Of a DNA stretch of 64,000 nucleotides, positions 1 through 11,279 are shown in pieces (positions within the stretch are counted from its first letter, which is position 1; each line of letters opens with the position of its first letter). A program made the position numbers and the translations under genes. The DNA is from Mastigias papua. Taxonomy: Eukaryota; Cnidaria; Scyphozoa; Rhizostomeae; Mastigiidae. The stretch spans positions 14,881,681 to 14,945,680 of the forward strand of contig OZ025277.1 in assembly GCA_964019165.1 (NCBI GenBank). Direction: 5' to 3'. A model generated the notes under the pieces. The model was not told the DNA's origin. It worked only from the letters and a program-made list of their open reading frames with translations, and made no database searches.

Positions 1-68
1 CCTTCGCAAGGTGCTCTCGGCAAGATTGTTTTGTCTATGTTGAATGGAACTAAGCAAGTAACACACAA
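1..68 (+). CDS. KIF26: KIF26 motor-domain exon, truncated by window edge
   Basis: Read in frame 1 this gives [20 protein letters not shown], then THK across the junction, matching the end of helix alpha-4 and the loop before the last kinesin motor helix. It ends with two bases of a lysine codon at a consensus donor (ACAA then GTAAGC). The next exon supplies the third base, and the joined sequence continues as a typical kinesin motor end. The 5' end is cut by the window. Confidence 0.85.
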
Positions 69-3000
69 GTAAGCCATGATCAAAGTCATCAGTTTTCGTC
101 CACTATGTTATTCGTTTAAAACACACGCCATTTTAGCAAGACACTCGCAGTTGAATACAATCTTTCTGTTCTCCTCTGCAGCCTGGTTTGCTGTTAACCA
201 TATTTTTATTTTTGTTCTTAATCTTTTTCTTAACCTTCTTAACCTTTAACCTTAAACCTTTTTGTTTAGGGACAGTAAAATTGCCCGCCTTTTAAAAGAT
301 TCAGTTGGAAATCCAACTTGTAGAACGACAATTATCAATCATGTGTCACCTGATGAAGATCATTACGCGGAAACTCTTGCCACTCTAGAAATGGCGTCTA
401 AGATTAGTCGCTCAAGAAGAAGAAAAAACAAGGTTGCACTTTGATCTTTTGAGTTCAATTTTTTTGCTATCATTGGGACAATATTTGCTAATTTAGAACT
501 TCAAATCTGAGCTTTGCTTCTGCATGAGACTTTTGTAGTAAATGGTATTAAGCTCTGTGTTGGCAGAATGAGGATTTATTTTCGTAGTTGTACGAATTTT
601 CGTGAGATTAGACAGATTTTATGATGGTTGATGGTATCAGTAAATTAGCTTGTAGGGATTTAGTCAGCATATTTGCTGCTTATCTCTTGCATCGTCAACA
701 TCACGTTCTGCAATAGAATGCTGATTCAGGGAATTTGCAAGAACCCTTTGGTTGGAGGATATAGCCTTCAATTCTTTGAATGTACCTGATTTTCTCTATA
801 TAATGACCTAATTTTACTTAAATCTTCCCATGATCATAGAAGTTGGGGGTGTCACACCCCCACACCCCCACACCCCAAGTAACTACGTCGTTTTCAGCAT
901 TTGTTTGTTCATTCCTCTCATTTTGCCCCTTGCAGGGTCTGGGCTGACCCTGAACTCAGTTACCGCCTGCCATTTGTTAAAAAATGAGGTGAATGAGTCG
1001 GCTGCATTGACTCCACTCCATCACCCCCCCCCCCACTCTCCCCCTTTCCCCTCAACAGTTGCTTGGCAGAACTGCAGCCCAAGCTGCTGAGCCGGCTTTC
1101 ACTGACGGCTCCAGCCTGGTTGGCAGTTTGCCACAGGTAATCAGCAAGTGTTCTAATTCTAGACCTCTGCGAATTAACTCACTTTTAACTTGGAATTAGT
1201 ATCTCCCTGTTCCTGTTCACCACCACAAAGAGACGTCCAACCATGGGCTGGCTATTGTAACCATCATCTTCATCATCATAATCATGTCTTGTTTATTTTA
1301 TAAGTGTCCCCTACTAGTTGATGGCCTCTTTTCTTTGTAGTTAAGAACAATCTCTTTAAATTTGTTTTAGTATTGTAACACCAGTTCGTCCGGTGGAGAG
1401 AGCTCTTGCGATGAAGGAAAGCTGAGCAAACGCCTCCCACGACCACCGGCCATTCGAACATGTGGCATAGATACAGCAGCTAGAGTGGACGTGAGTGATT
1501 ATACTTCCAGCGCAGGTGAAGATTCCTGCGATACAGTCATCTACGTGGGACCAAACGGACAGATTAGTGATCAAGATTTAACAGATAACGAAGGACCTCC
1601 TATTGAAAACGACATTACAAACAATCTGTCATTGTCTACGCATGCAGAGGTGCATCACCCACCAATAAGATTTATGAATAAAAAGGTGAATGTCGTTAAA
1701 CCGATGACGTCATCATCGGCTAATAATAGTGCATCAGATAATAACGAGTTTGAAGCAATAGTTGATTCACCTGTAACCCCTGTGAAAAGTATGCATTCCG
1801 TATCAGATGGCAAGTCATACATTGGTGATTTTATTGTTTCTGACTGTGAAGAAATGAGTGGGAAACGATCTCCTTGTTTTGGACCGAGAGTAAGACCCAT
1901 CGGTGTTACTGTTGAAAATTCGAATAGTGAAACTGTTGTTGAAAAGCCTGTACGAAAAAATAGTGATAGCCCTTTGATGAATATTAAAGAATTGGAAATG
2001 AGCGCGGATGACGATGATGATGATGATGACCGTGAAATTGAGCGTGTTGATATTTGTTCTGCCATAAAATCAAGCAGGAATGCTATGAAAATGGATGTAA
2101 ATGCTAACGAAACTGTGAAGGAGGAAGATGTGATCGAAGTTTTTATTGAAGAGGATCAAGATAAAGTTGCTGGAAACGGTTTAGATTACACTCGACTTGA
2201 CGAGGCCAGCAAGACTATTGTAACAGACATCATTTCGAAAACGAGACCAAAGGTTGATTACTTTCACCATGAAGTCGAAGACGAAGATCTTTCTTATTTG
2301 CATATGGGACCTGTCACTGAGAAGGAGCTGAGAAAGTCAGAAAGACGGATTAAGAAACTGTTAAAGGGTGGGCTTGTTGACGGTAGTCATGTTCATTCGC
2401 ATTCAATAACAGATGACAGCTATTTGTCTGAATGTGAGACTGGCCAGTCAAAACGAGGTTCTTCACGAAACGAAACCAGTGGATACTCTTCAGCTCCTGA
2501 GACTGAAAATAGACGTAGAAGACTGGAGAAGATATTTGCTAGGTCAATCGATTCAGCCAATAATAGTCATGATAGTGATGCTGCAAAACCAAATGGCACT
2601 GGCTCTGAGAGCATGGGCATTATAAAACCTGGAGCAAGAGTGGCCTCACCTACAAAACGTTTGAGTGCAGAGGAGACCAGAAGTTTGTTAAAGGACTTTG
2701 TTGCAAAGAAAATCGAAGAAAGAGCTTTATCACCAGAACGAGATCCCAGTACTTCTGAAAGAAACGTTGTAAGCGATATGGTGGACCAAGGAGAGACATT
2801 TGTTACGTCATCGTTTGCTGAAGTGAAGTACGTTCCAACATGTAAAGCTAATATCACGAGTACGAGGCTATGCCGTGGAAGCTTCAGCAGTGTGTTGTCA
2901 TCAGAAGCAAATTCATTTAGCCCTCCTTCCTCCGAGACGAGTTATGACAAGGCTGACACCATCAGTATGGCTTCGTTTGCAGGAAGTGAAGACCGGAATG

Positions 3001-6000
3001 AGGTTGCTGGTTTATCTAGTTCAACTAATGATAATACAGGGAAACGAAGAAGGAGCCCAGTGAAGATTCATTACCGTTGGTCTACTGTGTTTGAAGAGGA
3101 CGAGAAATCAAAGCATTCCAGCCAGCAGAAGACAATAGCATACAGCGATAAACAAACTTCCGAAAACAAAAAGTCGAAATCTAGTAAAAGAACTGAGATG
3201 CAAGTGAAACCTGGTCCAAGTAGATTATCAAAATATGAAGTACAGCTTGCGAAGAAATCTCCTAAACCTGAACTGAAGCGAGACAAGACCTCGAAAGTAA
3301 GCAAGGACGTGGACAAAGGTCCGAATATTTCGAAATCTTTGCAGGCAAATGAAGTTGGTAATAGTAGCCATTCAGTAAGTGGCCTAAGTGAATTAAGTGA
3401 AAGTAGTGGAATCGCTAGTAGTGATAACTCTAGCCTTTCTCAGCACAGCTTTCAATCAAACCCAGTTGATTCAATAAAGAATGAGCCACTTAATTCCAGT
3501 ATGTCACCAATATCTCCTCGAACGCGTCGTTGGTTTTTCAGGTAATCGAATATTTCTTACGATTCTTGATTATATATCAATTTTATATGATTAAAACTTT
3601 ATGCAAAATATACTAGTCCAAGCGGCAGAAATATTTGACTTCAAACTCATAGTGTGCAATTTTTATCGATTTTTGTCCTTCTATTGATAAGTTCTTTGCG
3701 TTAGTTACTCTGTCTTGTTTGTGAAAAATTGTGGTTCCTAGTCTCTTGCATGATATATGCGAAAATCATCCTCTACAGCAGAAAGCCAAGATCAAGTGGT
3801 TATGTCAGTGATGGTAATGTGACGGATTCTTCAAGGATGTCATCACGCTCGAGGCGCTTCTTTGGCTCAAAATCAAGTATGTTGTGCTGATATCTCCCGA
3901 TATAAGCATTTTTAGTAGTATTTTGCATGTGTTTATTGATTAACATGCTGCTTTTGCTGCTTGGAAGCAATTTTATCATATATTGAAGTAATAAAGCGGA
4001 CAGATGACAAAGATGACATCGCTTTGCAATCGTACGCTTTTAGTACACACTTAATTTCATTGCCCATACTTTTGCCAGTTGAAGGATCTCGAAGATTTAT
4101 GTGGCATAAGTATCTTCGTGGAAGCTCTTCTTGACTGACTTTTGCTTGCTCGCAGAGCTCTCAGTTGGACATAGCAGTGGTTATGAAAGTATGAGAACAG
4201 ATAATGCATCCGGAGCTGAAAGTGCATGTGAACTGGGTGGATCTGGTAGACGAAAAAAGAAGCGATTTCTAGGTAAATACAGCTTTCGGCAATTGGCAAT
4301 TTTCTTTAAATATCTTAGAATGGATGACACTTTCTTATCGCTTTTAGTTGTAGAATGCAATTTGTATTCAGTTGCGGATACTTGGTTGTTTATTGTTGGA
4401 GAGGAATCAGATAGATGGGGACTGGAGTGAAGCTCCGAGGAAGCTTTTAGCAACTACACCCAACAAATTTCGTTGTTCTTTGGAACTATTGGGGGCAAGC
4501 ATCCCTTCGCCCTTCTTCTGACCGCCACTGTTTTTAATAGCTTCACACTTTTACATATTATATGGAGTCACCAGCTTTTGACTCGAGCCATACCTTTTTT
4601 CTTTCATTCAACGAGTCATTTCTCGCTCGCCATGAAACGATTCCTTTTATGATTTATTTATACAAACTATCATCAAAGATTACATGATTATTTTTATACT
4701 TTTTTAACCAGGTTTTCGTAGACGATCGTTATCCGATCTTTCAAAGCGTGGCAGGTCATCGAAAAGGTCATATTGGATTGATAACCCAGCCAGTGATAAC
4801 GAAGGAGTTGAGTATACCGTTTACCAAATAGAAGATATCGACGGGAGGATACCTTCACCAAAGTCGCGGGTAGGCCTAGTGGTTATATTCACTGTTAATC
4901 AATTTTTTAGAAGCATGATAGATTAGAAGAAAAATACAAGATAGAACACATTAATTGCTGAAATGTATCTTTTTTGTACATGCATTCATACAGTATACGG
5001 TACTGAAGAAGACGAAATATGGGTGTTCAGCTTGTACTAAAGTCGGTTCCATTTCATATTTGCAGTTATTTGACGCAATTTAAGCATAGCTGGGCAATAG
5101 GTGCAACATTCTATTAACTGACGTATCCCAGGAAGTAGTTTATTTCTGGAAGCCACCTTGGCAGTGGATGTTGACCTTGTATAATATTTATTGTCTGGCA
5201 CATGGACTTAAATTGATTGGTGATCCAAGTGATTATTATATCGATTGAATTGTTAATATATTTTTACATATATATATATTTATATCGATAGTTTTATCAT
5301 ATGTGCATGCTTTTCATTTTCATTTCAAATATATATATTAAAGTATTGCTTGTTGTCCATGAATCCTTTTTCTGTTTTTACTTCCTTATCTTTCCACATC
5401 ATCTTTTCAACATTATCTCTGTTTATTATATATATAGCTGTTACATTAAATATCGTTTTGTATTTGTCCTAGCAACCCAATGCTGGCAATCGTTCAAACA
5501 GGCAGCTGTTGGAAAATCACCGACGTAGAGTTCTAGGTCTCACTGAACAAAAGTCAACGTTAGAAACGGAATTGGACCAAGCTATGAATAAACTAATGCT
5601 GGAAAAAGAGAAATACAAGGTCATTGAAGGTAGATTTAATCCCCCCTCGTCGTATTGTGGTTCACTCATATTTCAAATTAGAAATGAATCATCAGTGTGT
5701 TGAATTTTATCAAATTGCAGTTTCGTTTTTTCCAATTTGAATTCTCCTATTCTCAGTTTATTTCATTTCTTTGTTTGATTTGATTACTAATTTAAATCCT
5801 CATTACCTCTTTCTTTGTTCGCTTTTTCATTTCAGTGTTATCAGTCATGTGTACTGCTTCCTTTTCTGATTTTGCATGTTTGTCAAAAGGTTTCTTGTTT
5901 CCTTTAGGATCCAAAGACCTTGACCCAAATGATCCGAAGTATGCCGATGAGCTTGAGAGAGAGGTTGGCCTCTTTCAGAAGCGGTTGCGCATCTTGAAGG

Positions 6001-6062
6001 CCCACCTTGAGCTGATCACTTGCTTTGATCAGAAGCGACAAAAGCAATCGACATTGATTTGA
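1..6062 (+). CDS. KIF26: KIF26/VAB-8-family kinesin, 3' part of gene (spliced, partial)
   Basis: Coding exons as read: 1-68, 270-432, 1059-1136 (possible cassette), 1371-3541, 3779-3876, 4156-4272, 4712-4869, 5473-5629, 5908-6062. Without the cassette they total 3087 nt, i.e. 1028 codons plus stop, and every junction keeps phase. The first two exons give the end of a kinesin motor domain ([47 protein letters not shown]). Then come motifs I know from vertebrate KIF26[40 protein letters not shown], and a C-terminal helical segment ending [15 protein letters not shown]26 proteins are atypical kinesins with weak or no ATPase activity; vertebrate members bind microtubules and act in RET and Wnt5a/ROR signalling, and worm VAB-8 guides migration. 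Catalytic P-loop and switch regions lie upstream of the window, so activity cannot be judged. Naming KIF26A versus KIF26B is not meaningful in an invertebrate. Confidence 0.92.
270..432 (+). CDS. KIF26: KIF26 exon: last helix of the motor domain and neck
   Basis: The acceptor is TTTTTGTTTAG; the exon completes a lysine codon and then reads [43 protein letters not shown] and the basic tail SRSRRRKNK. This is the conserved end of a kinesin motor (the usual pattern is RDSKLTxLLxxSLGGN...TLxFAxRA), with the KIF26-type HYAETLxTxxxAS version. The donor is AAG followed by GTTGCA, phase 0. The intron to 1371 holds C-rich low-complexity DNA (about 846-880 and 1021-1053) and the possible cassette exon at 1059-1136. 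Confidence 0.88.
1059..1136 (+). CDS. KIF26: Possible 78-nt cassette exon of KIF26
   Basis: A strong pyrimidine tract (1021-1053) leads to CAACAG; the segment then reads open for exactly 26 codons ([26 protein letters not shown]) and meets a consensus donor CACAG/GTAATC. It starts and ends in phase 0, so it could be included or skipped between RRKNK and YCNTSSSGG without a frame change. Its GC content is higher than the surrounding intron. I recall no equivalent in vertebrate KIF26, whose sequence fits a direct join of the flanking exons, so this is a candidate alternative exon only. Confidence 0.45.
1371..3541 (+). CDS. KIF26: KIF26 large tail exon (2171 nt, 723 codons)
   Basis: The acceptor TTTGTTTTAG is followed by an open frame starting [16 protein letters not shown], so translation begins upstream of any ATG in this exon. 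It includes [31 protein letters not shown], an acidic run ([14 protein letters not shown], about 1999-2040), a predicted helical [14 protein letters not shown] and a long Ser-rich disordered tail ending [10 protein letters not shown]. The large exon encoding most of the tail also matches the layout I recall for vertebrate KIF26 genes. It ends at CAG/GTAATC with two bases of a codon completed in the next exon. I recognise no enzymatic domain in the tail. Confidence 0.93.
3779..5629 (+). CDS. KIF26: KIF26 exons 3779-3876, 4156-4272, 4712-4869, 5473-5629
   Basis: These four small exons carry basic and Ser-rich tail sequence. The first gives [11 protein letters not shown] and SRRFFGSKS and has tandem CAGCAG acceptors (start 3779 or 3782). 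The second gives [20 protein letters not shown] and a basic GRRKKKRF. The third gives [19 protein letters not shown] and [14 protein letters not shown], similar to the EPFEIKVYEIDDVERL stretch of vertebrate KIF26. The fourth gives [20 protein letters not shown] and [19 protein letters not shown], a likely coiled coil. Donors and acceptors are all GT-AG, and phases 1, 1, 0 and 1 match across junctions. Confidence 0.85.
5908..6062 (+). CDS. KIF26: KIF26 terminal coding exon
   Basis: The acceptor CCTTTAG is followed by [40 protein letters not shown] and a basic end [10 protein letters not shown], then TGA. The helix ending in ITCFD is the conserved C-terminus I associate with KIF26 (LxAHLxLVTCFD), so the gene ends here. 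A candidate polyadenylation signal lies 369 nt downstream. Confidence 0.9.
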
Positions 6063-7290
6063 TGGTCCTTATCTAGGCACTGTTTTTAGAATTGCTTCAT
6101 GTTGACTTTAGTTAAGAGTGTTATTGATCGTGTGAAAAGCATTTTCTGACAGTTTTACGGTTAAGCGGTCGTCCGTTCCCTATATTTAATTAAGACTTGT
6201 GTTATAATCTTAAAACATGAAGTTATAGCAAAAGCTCTTACGCTGTTTTGGTTTCAATCCAGAGATCCCAGTGTCCTTTGATGTCTTTCAAGTAGAGAAT
6301 AGATTGAATGATTTCAGAATCTTACTTCTTATAACCTTTCTATACGTAGGTACAGTGGAAGTATCCATTCCTCACGTCAGCCTGCCATTTTTAGGCTTTC
6401 ATTTCATCTTTGCTCTTAGAGTGCAGTTTAAATAAATGACTTATGGTGGTGAGGTATCTCTGATAGATGCCTTTTCGTACAACACCTGCATGTCATTTCC
6501 CTAAAGCTGTATTGTAGCCATCATATCACATTATGAAGGTATGCCTGTGCCGTGCATGTTTCCTTCTTTGATCGGCTAAATAATACATTTTATCATTAGA
6601 GTTCAATTTAAACATATGTGAGAGCATTTTAATTTTATTATCTCGAGTAGCTAACTTATCTCTTTAGAAAACATTGTAAATTACTCTTACGACAACTTTA
6701 ATTGTAACCATGGTAGCGACTGACTTTTATAAATCTGTATACCGACTTTTAGTAGCTCATCTGGATTTCATTGTCACGTGTCTGTCTCCATTACAATATA
6801 TGCGTAGCTTCCTGCCCTACGTAGAATGACTATAATTTGATCAACTTAACAAGTTTCCAGTTCAATGAAAAGAATCAAATGAGCAGCAGCTGACCATTAG
6901 TATTTCAAGTTGATCTATTTCAACGTTGGTAAACCCATGTGAAAATATATCGTTAGTAGTAATCATGACACATCACTTTTTAAACTAGCTCACAATTCCA
7001 TTTTGCGTATTCGGACTAGATTTCGACTTTTCATCAAACAGCTTCCGATAAGCCTCCTGGAGTCTGTGGTCCCTAGAATTCAATGCTGTTTAACAATTTG
7101 AAGGAGTTCTTCCCAACCTTCAACTTTGAATTATTTATAACCATTTCTTCTCATAATTATCCATACACATCTAACCAGACCCCTCTACCATCCGTATTTC
7201 TGTTACCTACCTAACCAACACTTACACTAGATCCTAATGGCAACCTATACACATTCTATCCAAGATGACAACATTTCCCACATCACCTTT
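6063..7290. other. 3' flank between KIF26 and the satellite
   Basis: AT-rich unique-looking sequence with no open frame of note and no repeat I recognise. It probably contains the KIF26 3' UTR at its start. The last bases (about 7262-7290) already resemble the satellite weakly (CATCACCTTTACTCACTTTT), so the array boundary is slightly blurred. Confidence 0.6.
6431..6436 (+). promoter_or_regulatory. Candidate polyadenylation signal AATAAA for KIF26
   Basis: This is a canonical AATAAA hexamer 369 nt after the KIF26 stop codon. No transcript evidence supports it, and such hexamers are common by chance in AT-rich DNA. Confidence 0.35.
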
Positions 7291-8683
7291 ACTCACTTTT
7301 CAATCTGCAATCAAAATCAATCAATTTCAATTTTGGTCATTTTTCGCTCATTTCTGGGCAAAATACCAAGGCTATAGCCTTACTTTTTGGCCAACAATGG
7401 CTCATTTTCATCACTTTTCAATCTGCAATCACAATCCATCAATTTCAATTTTGGTCATTTTTCGCTCAGTTTTGGGCAAAATACCAAGGCTATAGCCTTA
7501 CTTTTTGGCCAAACATGGCTCATTTTCATCACTTTTCAATCTGCAATCAAAATCAATCAATTTCAATTTTGGTCATTTTCGCTCATTTTTGGGCAAAATA
7601 CCAAGGCTATAGCCTTACTTTTTGGCCAAAACTGGCTCATTTTCATCACTTTTCAATCTGCAATCAAAATCAATCAATTTCAATTTTGGTCATTTTTCGC
7701 TCATTTTTGGGCAAATTACCAAGGCTATAGCCTTACGTTTTGGCCAAACATCCCTCATTTTCATCACTTTTCAATCTGCAATCAAAATCAATCAATTTCA
7801 ATGTTGGTCATTTTTCGCTCAAATTTGGGCAAAATACCAAGGCTATAGCCTTACTTTTTGGCCAAAAATCGCTCATTTTCATCACTTTTCAATCTGAAAT
7901 CAAAATCAATCAATTTCAATTTTGGTCATTTTTCGCTCATTTTTGGGCAAAATACCAAGGCTATAGCCTTACTTTTTGGCCAAACATGCCTCATTGTTAT
8001 CACTTGTCAATCTGCAATCAAAATCAATCAATTTCAATTTTGGTCATTTTTCGCTCATTTTTGGGCAAAATACCAAGGCTATAGCCTTACTTTTTGGCCA
8101 CAAATGGCTCATTTTCATCACTTTTCAATCTGCAATCAAAATCAATCAATTTCAATTTTGGTCATTTTTCGCTCATTTTTGGGCAAAATACCAAGGCTAT
8201 AGCCTTACTTTTTGGCCACAAATGGCTCATTTTCATCACTTTTCAATCTGCAATCAAAATCAATCAATTTCAATTTTGGTCATTTTTCGCTCATTTTTGG
8301 GCAAAATACCAAGGCTATAGCCTTACTTCTTGGCCAAAAATTGCTCATTTTCATCACTTATCAATCTGCAATCAAAATCAATCAATTTCAATTTTGGTCA
8401 TTTTTCGCTCATTTTTGGGCAAAATACCAAGGCTATAGCCTTACTTTTTGGCCAAAAATGGCTCATTTTCATCACTTTTCAATCTGCAGTCAAAATCAAT
8501 CAATTTCAATTTTGGTCATTTTTCGCTCATTTTTGGGCAAAATACCAAGGCTATAGCCTTACTTTTTGGCCAAAAATGGCTCATTTTCATCACTTTTCAA
8601 TCTGCAATCAAAATCAATCAATTTCAATTTTGGTCATTTTTCGCTCATTTTTGGGCAAAATACCAAGGCTATAGCCTTACTTC

Positions 8684-9863
8684 TTGGCCAAAAATTGCTC
8701 ATTTTCATCACTTATCAATCTGCAATCAAAATCAATCAATTTCAATTTTGGTCATTTTTCGCTCATTTTTGGGCAAAATACCAAGGCTATAGCCTTACTT
8801 TTTGGCCAAAAATGGCTCATTTTCATCACTTTTCAATCTGCAGTCAAAATCAATCAATTTCAATTTTGGTCATTTTTCGCTCATTTTTGGGCAAAATACC
8901 AAGGCTATAGCCTTACTTTTTGGCCAAAAATGGCTCATTTTCATCACTTTTCAATCTGCAATCAAAATCAATCAATTTCAATTTTGGTCATTTTTCGCTC
9001 ATTTTTGGGCAAAATACCAAGGCTATAGCCTTACCTTTTGGCCAAAAATGGCTCATTTTCATCACTTTTCAATCTGCAATCAAAATCAATCAATTTCAAT
9101 TTTGGTCATTTTTCGCTCATTTTTGGGCAAAATACCAAGGCTATAGCCTTACGTTTTGGCCAAACATGGCTCATTTTCATCACTTTTCAATCTGCAATCA
9201 AAATTCATGAATTTCAATTTTGGTCATTTTTCCGTAAGTTTTGGGCAATATACCAAGGCTATAGCCTTACTTCTTGGCCAAAAATTGCTCATTTTCATCA
9301 CTTATCAATCTGCAATCAAAATCAATCAATTTCAATTTTGGTCATTTTTCGCTCATTTTTGGGCAAAATACCAAGGCTATAGCCTTACTTTTTGGCCAAA
9401 AATGGCTCATTTTCATCACTTTTCAATCTGCAGTCAAAATCAATCAATTTCAATTTTGGTCATTTTTCGCTCATTTTTGGGCAAAATACCAAGGCTATAG
9501 CCTTACTTTTTGGCCAAAAATGGCTCATTTTCATCACTTTTCAATCTGCAATCAAAATCAATCAATTTCAATTTTGGTCATTTTTCGCTCATTTTTGGGC
9601 AAAATACCAAGGCTATAGCCTTACCTTTTGGCCAAAAATGGCTCATTTTCATCACTTTTCAATCTGCAATCAAAATCAATCAATTTCAATTTTGGTCATT
9701 TTTCGCTCATTTTTGGGCAAAATACCAAGGCTATAGCCTTACGTTTTGGCCAAACATGGCTCATTTTCATCACTTTTCAATCTGCAATCAAAATTCATGA
9801 ATTTCAATTTTGGTCATTTTTCGGTAAGTTTTGGGCAAAATACCAAGGCTATAGCCTTACTTT
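8684..9863. repeat. Higher-order repeat: 590 bp (5 units) in two tandem copies
   Basis: Units starting at 8684, 8802, 8920, 9038 and 9156 match those at 9274, 9392, 9510, 9628 and 9746 in order, including diagnostic variants (AAAATTGCTC, CTGCAGTC, the ATTCATGAATTTC unit). The fifth pair differs only slightly. This is a tandem duplication of a five-unit block inside the satellite. Confidence 0.85.
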
Positions 9864-11279
9864 TTGGCCAAAAATGGCTCATTTTCATCACTTTTCAATC
9901 TGCAATCAAAATCAATCAATTTCAATTTTGGTCATTTTTCGGTAAGTTTTGGGCAAAATACCAAGGCTATAGCCTTACTTTTTGGCCAAAAATGGCTCAT
10001 TTTCATCACTTTTCAATCTGCAATCAAAATCAATCAATTTCAATTTTGGTCATTTCTCGCTCATTTTTGGGCAAAATACCAAGGCTATAGCCTTACTTTT
10101 TGGCCAAACATGCCTCATTTTTATCACTTGTCAATCTGCAATCAAAATCAATCAATTTCAATTTTGGTCATTTTTCGCTCATTTTTGGGCAAAATACCAA
10201 GGCTATAGCCTTACTTTTTGGCCAAAAATGGCTCATTTTCATCACTTTTCAATCTGCAATCAAAATCAATCAATTTCAATTTTGGTCATTTTTCGGTAAG
10301 TTTTGGGCAAAATACCAAGGCTATAGCCTTACTTCTTGGCCAAAAATTGCTCATTTTCATCACTTATCAATCTGCAATCAAAATCAATCAATTTCAATTT
10401 TGGTCATTTTTCGCTCATTTTTGGGCAAAATACCAAGGCTATAGCCTTACTTTTTGGCCAAAAATGGCTCATTTTCATCACTTTTCAATCTGCAATCAAA
10501 ATCAATCAATTTCAATTTTGGTCATTTTTCGGTAAGTTTTGGGCAAAATACCAAGGCTATAGCCTTACTTTTTGGCCAAAAATGGCTCATTTTCATCACT
10601 TTTCAATCTGCAGTCAAAATCAATCAATTTCAATTTTGGTCATTTTTCGCTCATTTTTGGGCAAAATACCAAGGCTATAGCCTTACTTTTTGGCCAAAAA
10701 TGGCTCATTTTCATCACTTTTCAATCTGCAATCAAAATCAATCAATTTCAATTTTGGTCATTTTTCGCTCATTTTTGGGCAAAATACCAAGGCTATAGCC
10801 TTACTTTTTGGCCAAAAATGGCTCATTTTCATCACTTTTCAATCTGCAATCAAAATCAATCAATTTCAATTTTGGTCATTTTTCGCTCATTTTTGGGCAA
10901 AATACCAAGGCTATAGCCTTACGTTTTGGCCAAACATGGCTCATTTTCATCACTTTTCAATCTGCAATCAAAATTCATGAATTTCAATTTTGGTCATTTT
11001 TCGGTAAGTTTTGGGCAATATACCAAGGCTATAGCCTTACTTTTTGGCCAAACATGGCTCATTTTCATCACTTTTCAATCTGCAATCAAAATCAATCAAT
11101 TTCAATTTTGGTCATTTTTCGGTAAGTTTTGGGCAAAATACCAAGGCTATAGCCTTACTTTTTGGCCAAAAATGGCTCATTTTCATCACTTTTCAATCTG
11201 CAATCAAAATCAATCAATTTCAATTTTGGTCATTTTTCGGTAAGTTTTGGGAAAAATACCAAGGCTATAGCCTTACTTT

